Of a DNA stretch of 27,597 nucleotides, positions 1 to 7,972 are shown in pieces. The notes under the pieces were generated by a model. The model ran no database searches. It was given only the letters and a program-made list of their open reading frames with translations, and had not been told where the DNA came from. Within the stretch, counting starts at the first letter, position 1. The number at the start of each line of letters is the position of its first letter. The position numbers and the translations under genes are program-made. This stretch comes from Haplomitrium mnioides (lineage: Eukaryota; Marchantiophyta; Haplomitriopsida; Calobryales), in assembly GCA_049999725.1 (NCBI GenBank), contig JBNGIS010017469.1:1-27597 (forward strand). Reading direction: 5' to 3'.

Positions 1-1
1 T

Positions 2-121
2 GGGGTTGATGTAGCCTCCGAAGAACAAGACCAACCTCCGACATTGGTTTCTGACCCTTCTACTTTCCTTCTCCACTGCCAGAAGGCCAGGGAGTGGAAA
101 GCACGGCAACAAAGTGGGGCT
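2..121 (+). pseudogene. Exon fragment (5' side) of the interrupted DNA methyltransferase-like gene
   Basis: An open frame of 40 codons runs from the window edge to the copia target site, so the true start lies outside the window. It reads into GGGCT, the duplicated target, and after removal of the element and one target copy it continues in the same phase at 7508. That exact frame continuity shows that 2-121 and 7508-7875 were one exon. The peptide is acidic and polar (near its start VDVASEEQDQPP, near its end KAREWKARQQSGA) and has no motif I recognise on its own. Assignment to a methyltransferase rests on the downstream exon. In class beta enzymes the catalytic (D/N/S)PP(Y/W) motif precedes the target-recognition region. 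It is not visible here and would have to lie upstream of the window or be lost. Confidence 0.65.
117..121. repeat. Target site duplication (left copy, GGGCT)
   Basis: GGGCT directly precedes the TG of the left LTR and is repeated exactly at 7503-7507 after the CA of the right LTR. Five bases is the usual duplication length for Ty1/copia integrases. Confidence 0.95.
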
Positions 122-313
122 TGTTGAACTTCAATCATCTTCAATATATCAATGCTTATATATATATTCTCCTCCCTTCCCTCTCTCATGAATACATGAA
201 TACATATATATCTCTATATAACCACCTATAACTATATAACTATAGTCTCCTAACTATAGTGTATAGTCTACTAACTATAGTTAGATACTAGGGTTAGATT
301 TAGAGTTACAACA
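122..313 (-). repeat. 3' LTR of the copia element
   Basis: This 192-bp repeat begins TGTTGAACTT and ends GTTACAACA on the plus strand, so it has the TG...CA termini of LTRs. It matches 7309-7502 except for one substitution and a two-base difference in a TA run. It contains several CTATAG-type repeats and TATATA stretches that could serve as promoter elements. It is short for a plant LTR. Confidence 0.95.
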
Positions 314-323
314 CTCCCCCTTG
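314..323 (-). promoter_or_regulatory. Polypurine tract
   Basis: On the minus strand CAAGGGGGAG sits immediately upstream of the 3' LTR. This is the place and composition expected for the primer of plus-strand DNA synthesis. Confidence 0.8.
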
Positions 324-1378
324 GTTAATGTGAAGGGAGAGAATCATTAACCGCATATTAAATTTCTAACCCTAAGGTGGTATACTAGTTTAATCCCATG
401 GTTTGGCCTCCTTAAAACCCTTCTTCTTCCTTCAAGGGAAAAAGAGTGCCACAACCTTATAGTTGGGTAAACAATTATTTGAAGAACTAATAATAATAGT
501 TTATATCTATAAGTTATTAAGATTAATAATATTTTGTTGCTTATTTTGAATTTTTGGGTTTTTCATTTCAATTTAGGGTTTAAGGTTTATATTATTGAAG
601 TATGAGAGAAGTGTGAGAGCGGGAGGGAGTTTCACGCATCGGATCGGATCAATCGCTGAGAAGCCGTTTGAATCGTTGGTCGGGTTCAGAATGATCGCCG
701 ACTGGGGGAAAGTACCTGTTTAATCTCACAGATAAGTATGCTATAGTAATAAGAATGCATGTCGATATCTTCACACGATATCTGCTGTGAAGAAACTATG
801 CGAATGATGAAGTAGGTCGATGCTGTATGAACTCAAAAAGCTGAGCATGTGTTCGCGCGATGTATCCTTGCTCCTGGTAAGTGTTTTGTATTAATATGGA
901 CGCATTGTCCTTATTCATTGGTGTAGAGTCGTTTCTGGAAAAAGATGGGCGCTTCTCTGCTGGTCCTTCCCGTGGTATCGTCAATGCTCTTCTGTTCTGG
1001 TTATTCTTCGATGATACTCAATCCTTGCATAATAGTTCGGCCCTGGTAACTCTGCGATGAGGTCTTCGACCAGTGTTGCTGCATCGTTCATTGAAGCTCT
1101 GTTGTATCCTCTATTCTGCGAAGTATGGATGCAGTTCATAGCAATAGATATAGATACTCGTCCTTTGATATTGATTATCCTTAATAGAAGTTCGTCTGCA
1201 GATTAGTTGTATAAAACAAAATTATAAAACGTTGTTGCTGAATAATCCATGTGGATAAATTTAATTGTATATAGGGATCACAGCTTTGGGAGTGGAGGTG
1301 TCTTCTTTACAGGTTAGAAAAATTCTTCAACAAATACAAAGGAAGATAAGTGTTCTTTGAGAAATTCTGCAATATAAT
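324..1378 (-). other. 3' noncoding region of the copia element
   Basis: About 1.05 kb separates the pol stop codon from the polypurine tract, long for a copia element. No frame longer than about 60 codons is present and none resembles a known accessory or envelope protein. I see no gene here. The stretch may carry 3' UTR or RNA signals, or captured host sequence. Confidence 0.6.
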
Positions 1379-2566
1379 TTAAATTGTTTGAAGTAGTTCT
1401 GATAATCGTCTCAGTCCTATACCATAGGAATGATCTCTGTGTAGTGCAGGAGGTAAAGGTTTGGTAAAAAGATCGGCTCTGTTGTCTTGAGTTGAAATCC
1501 ATTCAACTGTAATATGTTCCCCATGCTGTTCGTGGGTAAAGAACAATTTAGGTGTTATGTGTTTAATACGGTCACCTTTAATGAAACCTTTGGTGATTTG
1601 TTCAATGCACGGTCGATTATCTTCATAGATAATAGTAGGTTCGCTAAGTGGGGGCAGTCCTGTATTCACATGAATATGGTTGATGAGTGTCCTTAGCCAT
1701 AAACATTCCTTAGTGGTTTCATATAGTGCTATAACCTCTACATGGTTAGAGGAAGTGGCAGTCAGTGACTGCTTAGTACTCTTCCATGAGATAGTAGTAG
1801 ATCCTTGTAAAAAGACGTACCCAGTTTGCGATTTCGCATCAGCTGGGTCCGATAAATAACCGGCATCAGCATAACGTGTTAGAACCAGACTGATTCTTGT
1901 GGGAAAATATAAACCCATATCGATAGTGCCTTTGAGATATCTAAACACTCGTTTCACTCCATTCCAGTGTCTAATAGTTGGCTGTGCACCATGTCTGGAC
2001 AACAGACTCACTGCAAAGCTAATGTCGGGACGTGTCTGGTTAGCTAGATAGAGTAAGGCACCTATGGCTGATAAGTAAGGCTTCTTAGATCCCAGGATCT
2101 GTTCATTGTCTCTTTGTTTGTGAAACATATCTTTTCCTGGGTCGAGGGATCTGAGATCCATTGGGGTACTAACAGGATGTGCATTGTGCATATTAAATTG
2201 CTTAAGAATTTTCTTAATATAGGTAGTCTGGTTAATCATAATACCGTTATGCAAGTGCTCAAACTGTATACCTAGGCAATAATTCGGTTCACCTATATCT
2301 TTCATTTCGAACACGCCTTTGAGGGTGTCTATTGTCTGTGTAGTTAAGGTAGGAGTTCCAAATATATTAATGTCATCGACATAGATAGATAAAACCACAA
2401 ACTCATTGTTGATATGTTTAAGAAATAAGCACGGTGCGATTTCATCATTTATGAAATCTAGTGTTAGCATTTCTGCTCTGAAACGTTTATACCATATACG
2501 ACCGCTCTGTTTTAAACTGTATATATGTACTGCAAAACTTGTCTTTGCTTTCTTATTGTGTGCATT

Positions 2567-3080
2567 GACTGGAGAAGTCCAGTCTATCTCTTGTAGTGTG
2601 TGTAGCACACTCAAATTCTGGTGGTCATTTGACCAAACATCATTTCCTTGTTTAATATTCTGCCCTGGGCTTTGCTCTGTGGGAGCTGTATTGAACAATT
2701 TATCAGTTTGAGACTGATTAGGAGTGTGTAGCACTCGCATATTATGCTGGACTGTAGGTCCAGAATTGTTCTGATGCACATTCCATAACTCAGTAGGAGC
2801 TATGCTGTATATTTTATCAGCTGTAAGCTGAGATGGAGTGAGTAGCACTCTCTGTTGGGGTTGGACAGTAGGTCCACCTCTGTTCATTTGGCCATTCCAG
2901 ATCTCTGTAGGAGTCTGTCTTTTTAAATGGTCAGCTGTAGGCTGACTCGGAGTGTGTAGCACTCTCGGATGCATATGGACAGTAGGTCCATTTATTATTT
3001 TCTGGCCATTCCAGGGCTCTGCAGTAGCCTCTCTGGAGTATATAGCAGCAATCTGCTGTAGTCCAGAATGTAATTCTGGA
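2567..3080 (-). other. Array of mini-hairpins with near-constant 5-nt loop
   Basis: Perfect short inverted repeats fill this stretch (plus-strand sequence given). Examples: GACTGGA-GAAG-TCCAGTC (2567-2584), AGTGTG-TGTAG-CACACT (2595-2611), ATCAGT-TTGAG-ACTGAT (2702-2718), GAGTG-TGTAG-CACTC (2722-2736), CTGGAC-TGTAG-GTCCAG (2747-2763), GAGTG-AGTAG-CACTC (2836-2850), TGGAC-AGTAG-GTCCA (2862-2876), GTCAGC-TGTAG-GCTGAC (2930-2946), GAGTG-TGTAG-CACTC (2950-2964), ATGGAC-AGTAG-GTCCAT (2975-2991), TCCAGAAT-GTA-ATTCTGGA (3062-3080). In the element's RNA the loops read CUACA or CUACU. Stem sequences differ while pairing is kept, which points to structure rather than simple repetition. Confidence 0.85.
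2579..3028 (-). repeat. In-frame 114-bp (38-residue) tandem repeat inside the RT domain
   Basis: About 3.9 copies lie between EIYMKAPPALL and YSLKQSGRIWYKRF. Successive units carry GPTVHMHPRVLHTPSQ, GPTVQPQQRVLLTPSQ and GPTVQHNMRVLHTPNQ, each preceded by (A/P)TE-x-WN. A fourth is degenerate but keeps VLHT. Three landmarks on the plus strand recur at exactly 114 bp: GAGTG at 2722, 2836, 2950; TGGAC at 2748, 2862, 2976; TCAG at 2703, 2817, 2931. Related plant copia RTs have only a short linker here. The insertion falls between conserved RT blocks, so it could loop out without destroying the fold. This is inference. Confidence 0.92.
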
Positions 3081-4555
3081 TCTATGGAAGTTGTTTTCTC
3101 CCCCTGAATATGGAAGACTACTCTTTTGAGTAATGCCGGGGGTGCTTTCATATAGATTTCAGTATCTAGGATGCCATAGAGGTAAGCAGTAACAACATCC
3201 ATCAAATGCATCACTAGTTTATGAATAAGGGCAAATGCAATCATGTATCTATATGTAATGGCGTCCATTACTGGTGAATACGTCATGTCATAATCCCTTC
3301 CATAGATCTGGGTATAGCCTTTAGCTACCAGTCTGACTTTGTAACGTATAATAGCTCCTTCTTTGTTTCTCTTCCTGACAAAAACAAATTTGTAACCGAT
3401 GTAGGATGTGCCTATTTGGACTTTGATGATGGGTCCGAAGACTTGTCGCTTAATTAGTGAATCAAGTTCCAGGTTGATGGCAGCTTCCCATAATGGCCAG
3501 TCTTCTTTGCCTTGGGCTTCTTGTATAGTGAGAGGGTCTGGTATCTCATCAGTAATTTCTTGGGATATTAAATAAGCAAATTGATCATCAATCATTGTTT
3601 TGTCTCTGGACCAGATTTTGCCAGTGTGTAGATAATGTATAGAGATTTCTTCATTTGTTTCTAAATTAGGAACTATAGTAGCTTCTGGAGGGATTAGTGG
3701 AGTTGTTTCAGTTCTAGGAATATTTTTCTTTTTCTGCCTTGGATTGGTATTGCTGGAATTAGGAGGTCTTCCTCTTTTGGCTTTAGGAAGTACAGTAGCA
3801 GCTAAAGGATCTAAGAGTTTGATTCTAGAAGGTATATTCACTGCTTTGTTATATGAACGGGTGACTGTAGCTGCGTCATTAAAGGCATCTGGTAGTTTCT
3901 CTACCATTTCATGTAGATGTAAAAGACGTCTTACCTCTGTATCAGATTGTTGGGTACGTGGATCATTATTGAATAGGTCATTTGTAGTCCACTGTAAATC
4001 AGAGATAGAGGTAGTCTGATTTTCTGTAGATCCCAGAAATGGGAATGTATCTTCGAAGAAGTGGCAATCTTGGAAACACGCTTTGTAAACATCACTGGTA
4101 GTGGGTTCCAGAAATCGGATTATGGAAGGTGAATCGAACCCAATATAAATACCTAGTTGTCGTTGGGGACCCATTTTGGTCCTTTTAGGTCCCAATATAG
4201 GTACTAATACTTTACAGCCAAAGGTCCTTAGATGAGCTACGTTTGGTGGTAGACCTAGGGCTAAATGATATGGTGATAGTATATTATAAGATGAAGGTCT
4301 GTATTTCAGTAAGGAGGCAGCGTGAAGAATTGCATGGCCCCATGCTGTGGCTGGTAATCTTGTGGGCATAAGTAAAGATCGAGCAATCATTTGAAGTCTC
4401 TTGATCACTGATTCTGCAATGCCGTTTTGGAAATGTACATATGGGATAGGGTATTGAGGATCAATACCTAAAATAAGACAAAAATCGTCGAAAGTCTTTG
4501 AACTGAACTCGCCAGCTCCATCCACCCGTAAAGTTTTAATGGGATGGTCAGGGAA

Positions 4556-5620
4556 CTAGGCTCTCAACTTGAGGATATTGGCAAGAATTCTGGAGAACAC
4601 AAGGTTTCTGGTAGATAGAAGGGAGACTTGGGACCATTTTGTCGATGAATCAATGATAACAAGAAAGAATCGAAATGGGCCACTCTGGGGTGAAATTGGA
4701 CCACAGACATCAACGTTTAGCTGTTCTAGGAATTTAGGGAGTTTGTGTGATATTTTCATGATGGCTGGGCTTAATGAGAACTTCCCTTGGAAGCATGCCT
4801 GACAGGGGTTTTCTACCTGTGATGGCTTGACTGTAGTAGGTATGCCTACTGAATCTTTCAATATGCGACTATACATAGTTTTGCCCGGGTGACCAAGGCG
4901 ATTATGCCATAATTGGGCAGTATTAGGTGTAGAATTTTCTGTAAGATACGAATAAATTTGAGTGACATAAAGACCAGGTGGTCGTTTAGGAAATATTTCC
5001 TTAATGTGTAAAATACCATGCTGATTCTGTAAGATTTGCAGGACTTCTTTCTGTGCATTAATGCTTGTATGTATGTGCAGATCATTTGCTCGGATATCTT
5101 GGAAGTTGAGTAAGTCTCTTGTAGCCGTAGGGGCATAAATTGCGGCTGGAATATTAAGGATGGTGCCACCAGGAAGTATTACTTTGGCTGGGCCGTAGCC
5201 TTCTTCCACCTGTCTCTGGCCCGTGATCGTCGTCAACATCCTGGAAGAAGGTATTATCTTAGAGAAATATTTTTTGTGTCTTAAAACAGAGTGGGATGTC
5301 CCACTGTCGACAATACAGGTAGCTGGTTCTTCTGTATAGAAGCTGTCTTCTTCGGAAATAATGGCATGGACTTCATGTGATTCAGGTTTATTGATGTACT
5401 CTGTAAGATCTTGGTCGATCTCCAGGAAGTGTCCCTGTGGAGCTGATTGATTTCTATTAAGATTCTCAGCATATAACTTAACAAGGTGTGAGGGTGCCCG
5501 GCAATCCCTACTGATGTGACCAGAAGTTCCGCACCGAAAACATTTGTTAGGTAGAGAGTTTCTGTTGGGGGCTGTCACAGAATTATTTCTGCCCCGTCCT
5601 CGTAAAGGATTTCTGGGTTG
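4556..5620 (-). pseudogene. pol: pol, proximal part: zinc knuckle, protease, GAG-pre-integrase, integrase N-part
   Basis: This open stretch of 354 codons lies between two in-frame TAG codons (5621-5623 and 4556-4558). Visible in order: CCHC knuckle C-x2-C-x4-H-x4-C (CFRCGTSGHISRDC, 5501-5542); aspartic protease active site CIVDSGTSHS with DSG at 5300-5308; a zinc-binding pre-integrase region with H-x4-H in WHNRLGH and C-x2-C in CQACFQGK; and the first integrase Asp in LNVDVCGP. The stop at 4556-4558 falls between the first and second integrase catalytic Asps. At the matching position the decayed element at 24 kb has a Gln codon (SAQLLDYPI), so CAG to TAG is the likely change. A Met at 5576-5578 is unlikely to be a real start, because the frame continues upstream to the Gag stop. 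Confidence 0.92.
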
Positions 5621-6430
5621 CTAGTTTTGTCTGTATGGGCCTCTTCCTGATCCTCTACTTCTAAAAAATGAGGTTCTGCCTCTGCCTGGAAAATTTCCTC
5701 TGAAGAAGCCTCTGCCTCTCCCCCTGAAACTGGTGTTTCCTCGTCCTCTGAAGGTACCTCTGTTGCTGTCACTTCTGAACTGTCCTTTGTTCCTCTGATC
5801 TAGATTGAGATTATAGGCAACAGGTGCATTTGACTTTATGGGTGGGGGTAAAGTCCCTGGAGGTCTGGACTTAGAATTTTCTAGGAGTAGTATCTGGTGC
5901 TTTTCAGCAATCAACATATGGGCTATCAGTTGAGAATATTGGGTGAAGCCCTTATTCCGGTACTGTGAAGAAAGTATGAGATTAGTTGCATGAAACGTGG
6001 ACAACGTTTTCTCAATCTGTTCCTGGTCATCCACTCGATGGCCACATATTGAAAGTTGAGATACAATCCTAAATAGTTTGCCATTGTATTCTGCCACAGT
6101 TTTAAAATCTTGAACTCTTAAATTGATCCAGTCGTGACGAGCCGCTGGCAGTGATATCAGACGCATGTGGTCGAACCGAAGTTGAAGTTCGTCCCACAGT
6201 TTCCTGGGATTGTATTCGGTGAGATATTGTGTTTTCAAAGGATCTGCCAAATGATGGCAAATTAAGATAAGTGCGCTGGCCTTTTGTTGAAGTGTAGGTC
6301 CAGCGTCTGTAAGGATAGTGTCTTGTAATCCTCTAGCATTCAGATGAGCCTCTAGATCAAGGCTCCAAGATAGATAATTATGGCCATCTATGGCCAGGGG
6401 TTGGAACTGATGTTTGTCAATATTTGACAT
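5621..6430 (-). CDS. gag: gag: copia capsid/nucleocapsid polyprotein, ends at an in-frame TAG
   Basis: This 269-residue product begins MSNIDKHQFQPLAIDGHNYL and forms the structural shell in which the element's RNA is copied. The N-terminal block L-x-I-x-G-x-NYLSWSLD and the region around LPAARHDWINLRVQDF are typical of a common plant copia Gag (UBN2/Retrotran_gag type). The C-terminal part, about residues 215-269, is rich in RG and FRG repeats, an RNA-binding composition. The TAG stop (5621-5623) is followed in frame by CAA CCC and then the zinc knuckle, so normal Gag would have continued. Either this is a nonsense mutation, or a leaky stop sets the Gag:Pol ratio. The next codons only nearly match the CARYYA readthrough context. 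A truncated Gag would lack its zinc knuckle but keep the RG box. Confidence 0.9.
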   Translation of the reverse strand: MSNIDKHQFQPLAIDGHNYLSWSLDLEAHLNARGLQDTILTDAGPTLQQKASALILICHHLADPLKTQYLTEYNPRKLWDELQLRFDHMRLISLPAARHDWINLRVQDFKTVAEYNGKLFRIVSQLSICGHRVDDQEQIEKTLSTFHATNLILSSQYRNKGFTQYSQLIAHMLIAEKHQILLLENSKSRPPGTLPPPIKSNAPVAYNLNLDQRNKGQFRSDSNRGTFRGRGNTSFRGRGRGFFRGNFPGRGRTSFFRSRGSGRGPYRQN

Positions 6431-7308
6431 ATTTCAATAATTAAATGATCAACTGATGTGTGGGTATGTTCTGTCTGTTGCAAGAAAAATTGGACAACAG
6501 AGGGGTTGTTGTATCAGGTAATTTGGAATTGATTGTTTTTATGTTTTTATATATATATATATATGTTTATTTATTTTATTATTTTATTTATTTATTTTTT
6601 TAATTGTATAACTGTTTTCTAGAAATCATAGAAAAAATGTCTTTAATATCGTGATGTGCTTATGTGCAGATTATTTCAATGTATATTAGAAGGATATTCA
6701 AGTGGGTATTATATCCTGATTCAGAATGTTGATATGCTGAATTAATTTGTAGGATATGAAAAAATAGTGAATTATTGTATGTTGATATAATTTATCCAAG
6801 GAGTTATTGTTGACTTAGCTTCCAGCCAACTCAGAGATGTCGTTTTAGAAACTCTTCATATTCTGCTCCTTGATTGTTGCACTGCTTCAGATTATTCTGC
6901 TCCTTGATCCCGCACTACTTCAGACTATCGAGAGCGCCTCCTCCTTTGAATACGTTGATCTTTTTTGAATAAATTAAATTTTATATTGGAATGTTTGTAT
7001 AAAAAAAATGAAATATGATATCTTTTCTATGAAATCGGGTATATAAAAAAATGAATAGAGCGGATGATGTCTATAAAATGTAAGAGAAAAATGGTGATAA
7101 AAATAAAATAGATTTGTATGTATCCAAAAGAAAAAATATGTATGATCGATAAAAAAAAATAGGATGTATGAAGAAAAAATCGGATGTAACCGCTTTTGTT
7201 TTTTTTTCAGATTTCTATATGGAAAAATTTCTATATATAAAAAGAATGAACAATAATATAATATAATTATTTATGTGATGCGCATGAGCAAATCAGGTGC
7301 TGATAACG
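6431..7308 (-). other. Leader between 5' LTR and gag
   Basis: This 878-bp AT-rich leader has no supported gene. It contains a TA microsatellite near 6548-6564 and an imperfect direct repeat of about 34 bp (TTCTGCTCCTTGAT at 6861 and again at 6895). Packaging and dimerisation signals would be expected here, but I cannot identify them. Confidence 0.6.
7295..7308 (-). promoter_or_regulatory. Primer-binding-like site
   Basis: Directly inside the 5' LTR the minus strand reads CGTTATCAGCACC. It shares the TATCAG core with TGGTATCAGAGC, the usual plant copia site pairing with initiator tRNA-Met, but matches only partly. Position is ideal; the tRNA assignment is uncertain. Confidence 0.55.
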
Positions 7309-7502
7309 TGTTGAACTTCAATCATCTTCAATATATCAATGCTTATATATATATATTCTCCTCCCTTCCCTCTCTCATGAATACATGAATACATATATAT
7401 CTCTATATAACCACCTATAACTATATAACTATAGTCTCCTAACTACAGTGTATAGTCTACTAACTATAGTTAGATACTAGGGTTAGATTTAGAGTTACAA
7501 CA
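7309..7502 (-). repeat. 5' LTR of the copia element
   Basis: This 194-bp copy of the LTR contains the promoter for the minus-strand transcript. On the transcribed strand it reads TGTTGTAACTC...GAAGTTCAACA, with several TATATA motifs. It is nearly identical to 122-313. Confidence 0.95.
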
Positions 7503-7507
7503 GGGCT
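7503..7507. repeat. Target site duplication (right copy, GGGCT)
   Basis: Exact copy of 117-121, located immediately after the terminal CA of the LTR. Confidence 0.95.
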
Positions 7508-7875
7508 GCATCTCTCACAATAGAAGGAGTTGTGAGAGATGAAGAAGAAGATTTGTTATCCTATGTTGATGGTCTCAACGTGGCGTTCTACCAAGTCCAC
7601 GGGGAGGCTAATGCGAGGCAGTTGAAGGGCTTTGTGATACCTCGGTTTTTCATATTAGCTATTGCTTACATTCCTTACGGTTATTACCTTAAGGAATGCA
7701 AGCATGATGATTCGGAGCCATTTTCAAAAGATGACATTTTTGAGATGGTATCATCTTTTGCGGCAATAACTACTTCGGAGTTTTGGTCATCTGTTATTGT
7801 ACATTCTTCGCAACAATTTGGCATCATAGAGGATGCCCTTTCAGAAGTCTGCTGTGCAATTGATCATGACGTCTG
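7508..7875 (+). pseudogene. Exon part of the DNA methyltransferase-like gene after the insertion
   Basis: It continues the 2-121 frame with ASLTIEGVVRDEEEDLL and runs open for 122 complete codons to a GT donor (CTG|GTAAGT at 7875/7876). The middle segment is hydrophobic (RFFILAIAYIPYGYY), followed by a region resembling the variable part between catalytic and SAM-binding halves of class beta methyltransferases. No SPPY/DPPY motif is visible. Without splicing the frame stops at a TAA inside the intron. I infer the methyltransferase function only from the next exon. Confidence 0.65.
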
Positions 7876-7972
7876 GTAAGTTTTTCTTTCATTTTTTTTT
7901 TGATTTCTTTGTCTTTTATTTCTCTTGCATTTTCGTTACAATATTTGACATTGTTGTTTATTTTTCTTGCAG
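7876..7972 (+). other. Intron, 97 bp, GT-AG
   Basis: Donor GTAAGT at 7876 and acceptor TTTTTCTTGCAG ending at 7972 flank a T-rich stretch. Splicing joins TG to G, giving Trp, and keeps the frame into the methyltransferase motif exon. Length and T-richness suit a plant intron. Confidence 0.8.

Larger units (their letters stand above)
1379..4555 (-). pseudogene. pol: pol, distal part: integrase C-terminus, reverse transcriptase, RNase H
   Basis: This 1,058-codon open stretch follows the TAG at 4556-4558 in the same frame. It begins in the integrase core: Asp of RVDGAGEF (codon 4520-4522) and Glu of NGIAESV are separated by 35 residues, the DD35E spacing. A proline/lysine-rich integrase tail follows (KRGRPP), then RT with MDVVTAYLYG and YVDD (catalytic Asps), then RNase H with YADAGY, the Glu of SSNHVEV, YEDNRPC and ADLFTKPL. 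Every catalytic residue I looked for is present. The oddity is the distance between the first RT Asp and YVDD, 274 residues instead of roughly 80-100, caused by a repeat insertion (2579-3028). The annotated start of this stretch as a separate protein would be a GTG and is not meaningful, since it is the continuation of Gag-Pol. Confidence 0.93.
122..7502 (-). mobile_element. Complete Ty1/copia LTR retrotransposon, young insertion
   Basis: This is a 7,381-bp element in minus orientation with, in transcription order: 5' LTR (7309-7502), primer-binding-like site, 878-bp leader, gag-pol (6430-1379), a 3' noncoding region of about 1 kb, polypurine tract and 3' LTR (122-313). Domain order Gag, zinc knuckle, protease, integrase, reverse transcriptase, RNase H places it in Ty1/copia, because gypsy elements have integrase last. 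The two LTRs differ by one T/C substitution and one TA dinucleotide, and the 5-bp target duplication is perfect, so insertion is recent. The Gag resembles a plant copia group whose Gag starts with an L-x-G-x-NY-x-x-W motif. Two in-frame TAG codons suggest this copy was non-autonomous or was inactivated soon after insertion. It lies antisense inside a host exon. Confidence 0.95.

Noticed and set aside
796-984. Minus-strand 62-codon frame in the 3' noncoding region of the element
   Set aside because: Too short, no recognisable domain, no homologous frame visible in the decayed element.
2406-2711. Plus-strand open frame of 101 codons inside the copia pol
   Set aside because: Antisense shadow of the RT linker and YVDD region. 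No independent support.
4545-4570. Programmed frameshift between pol parts of the first copia element
   Set aside because: The frame is identical before and after; only an in-frame TAG separates them.
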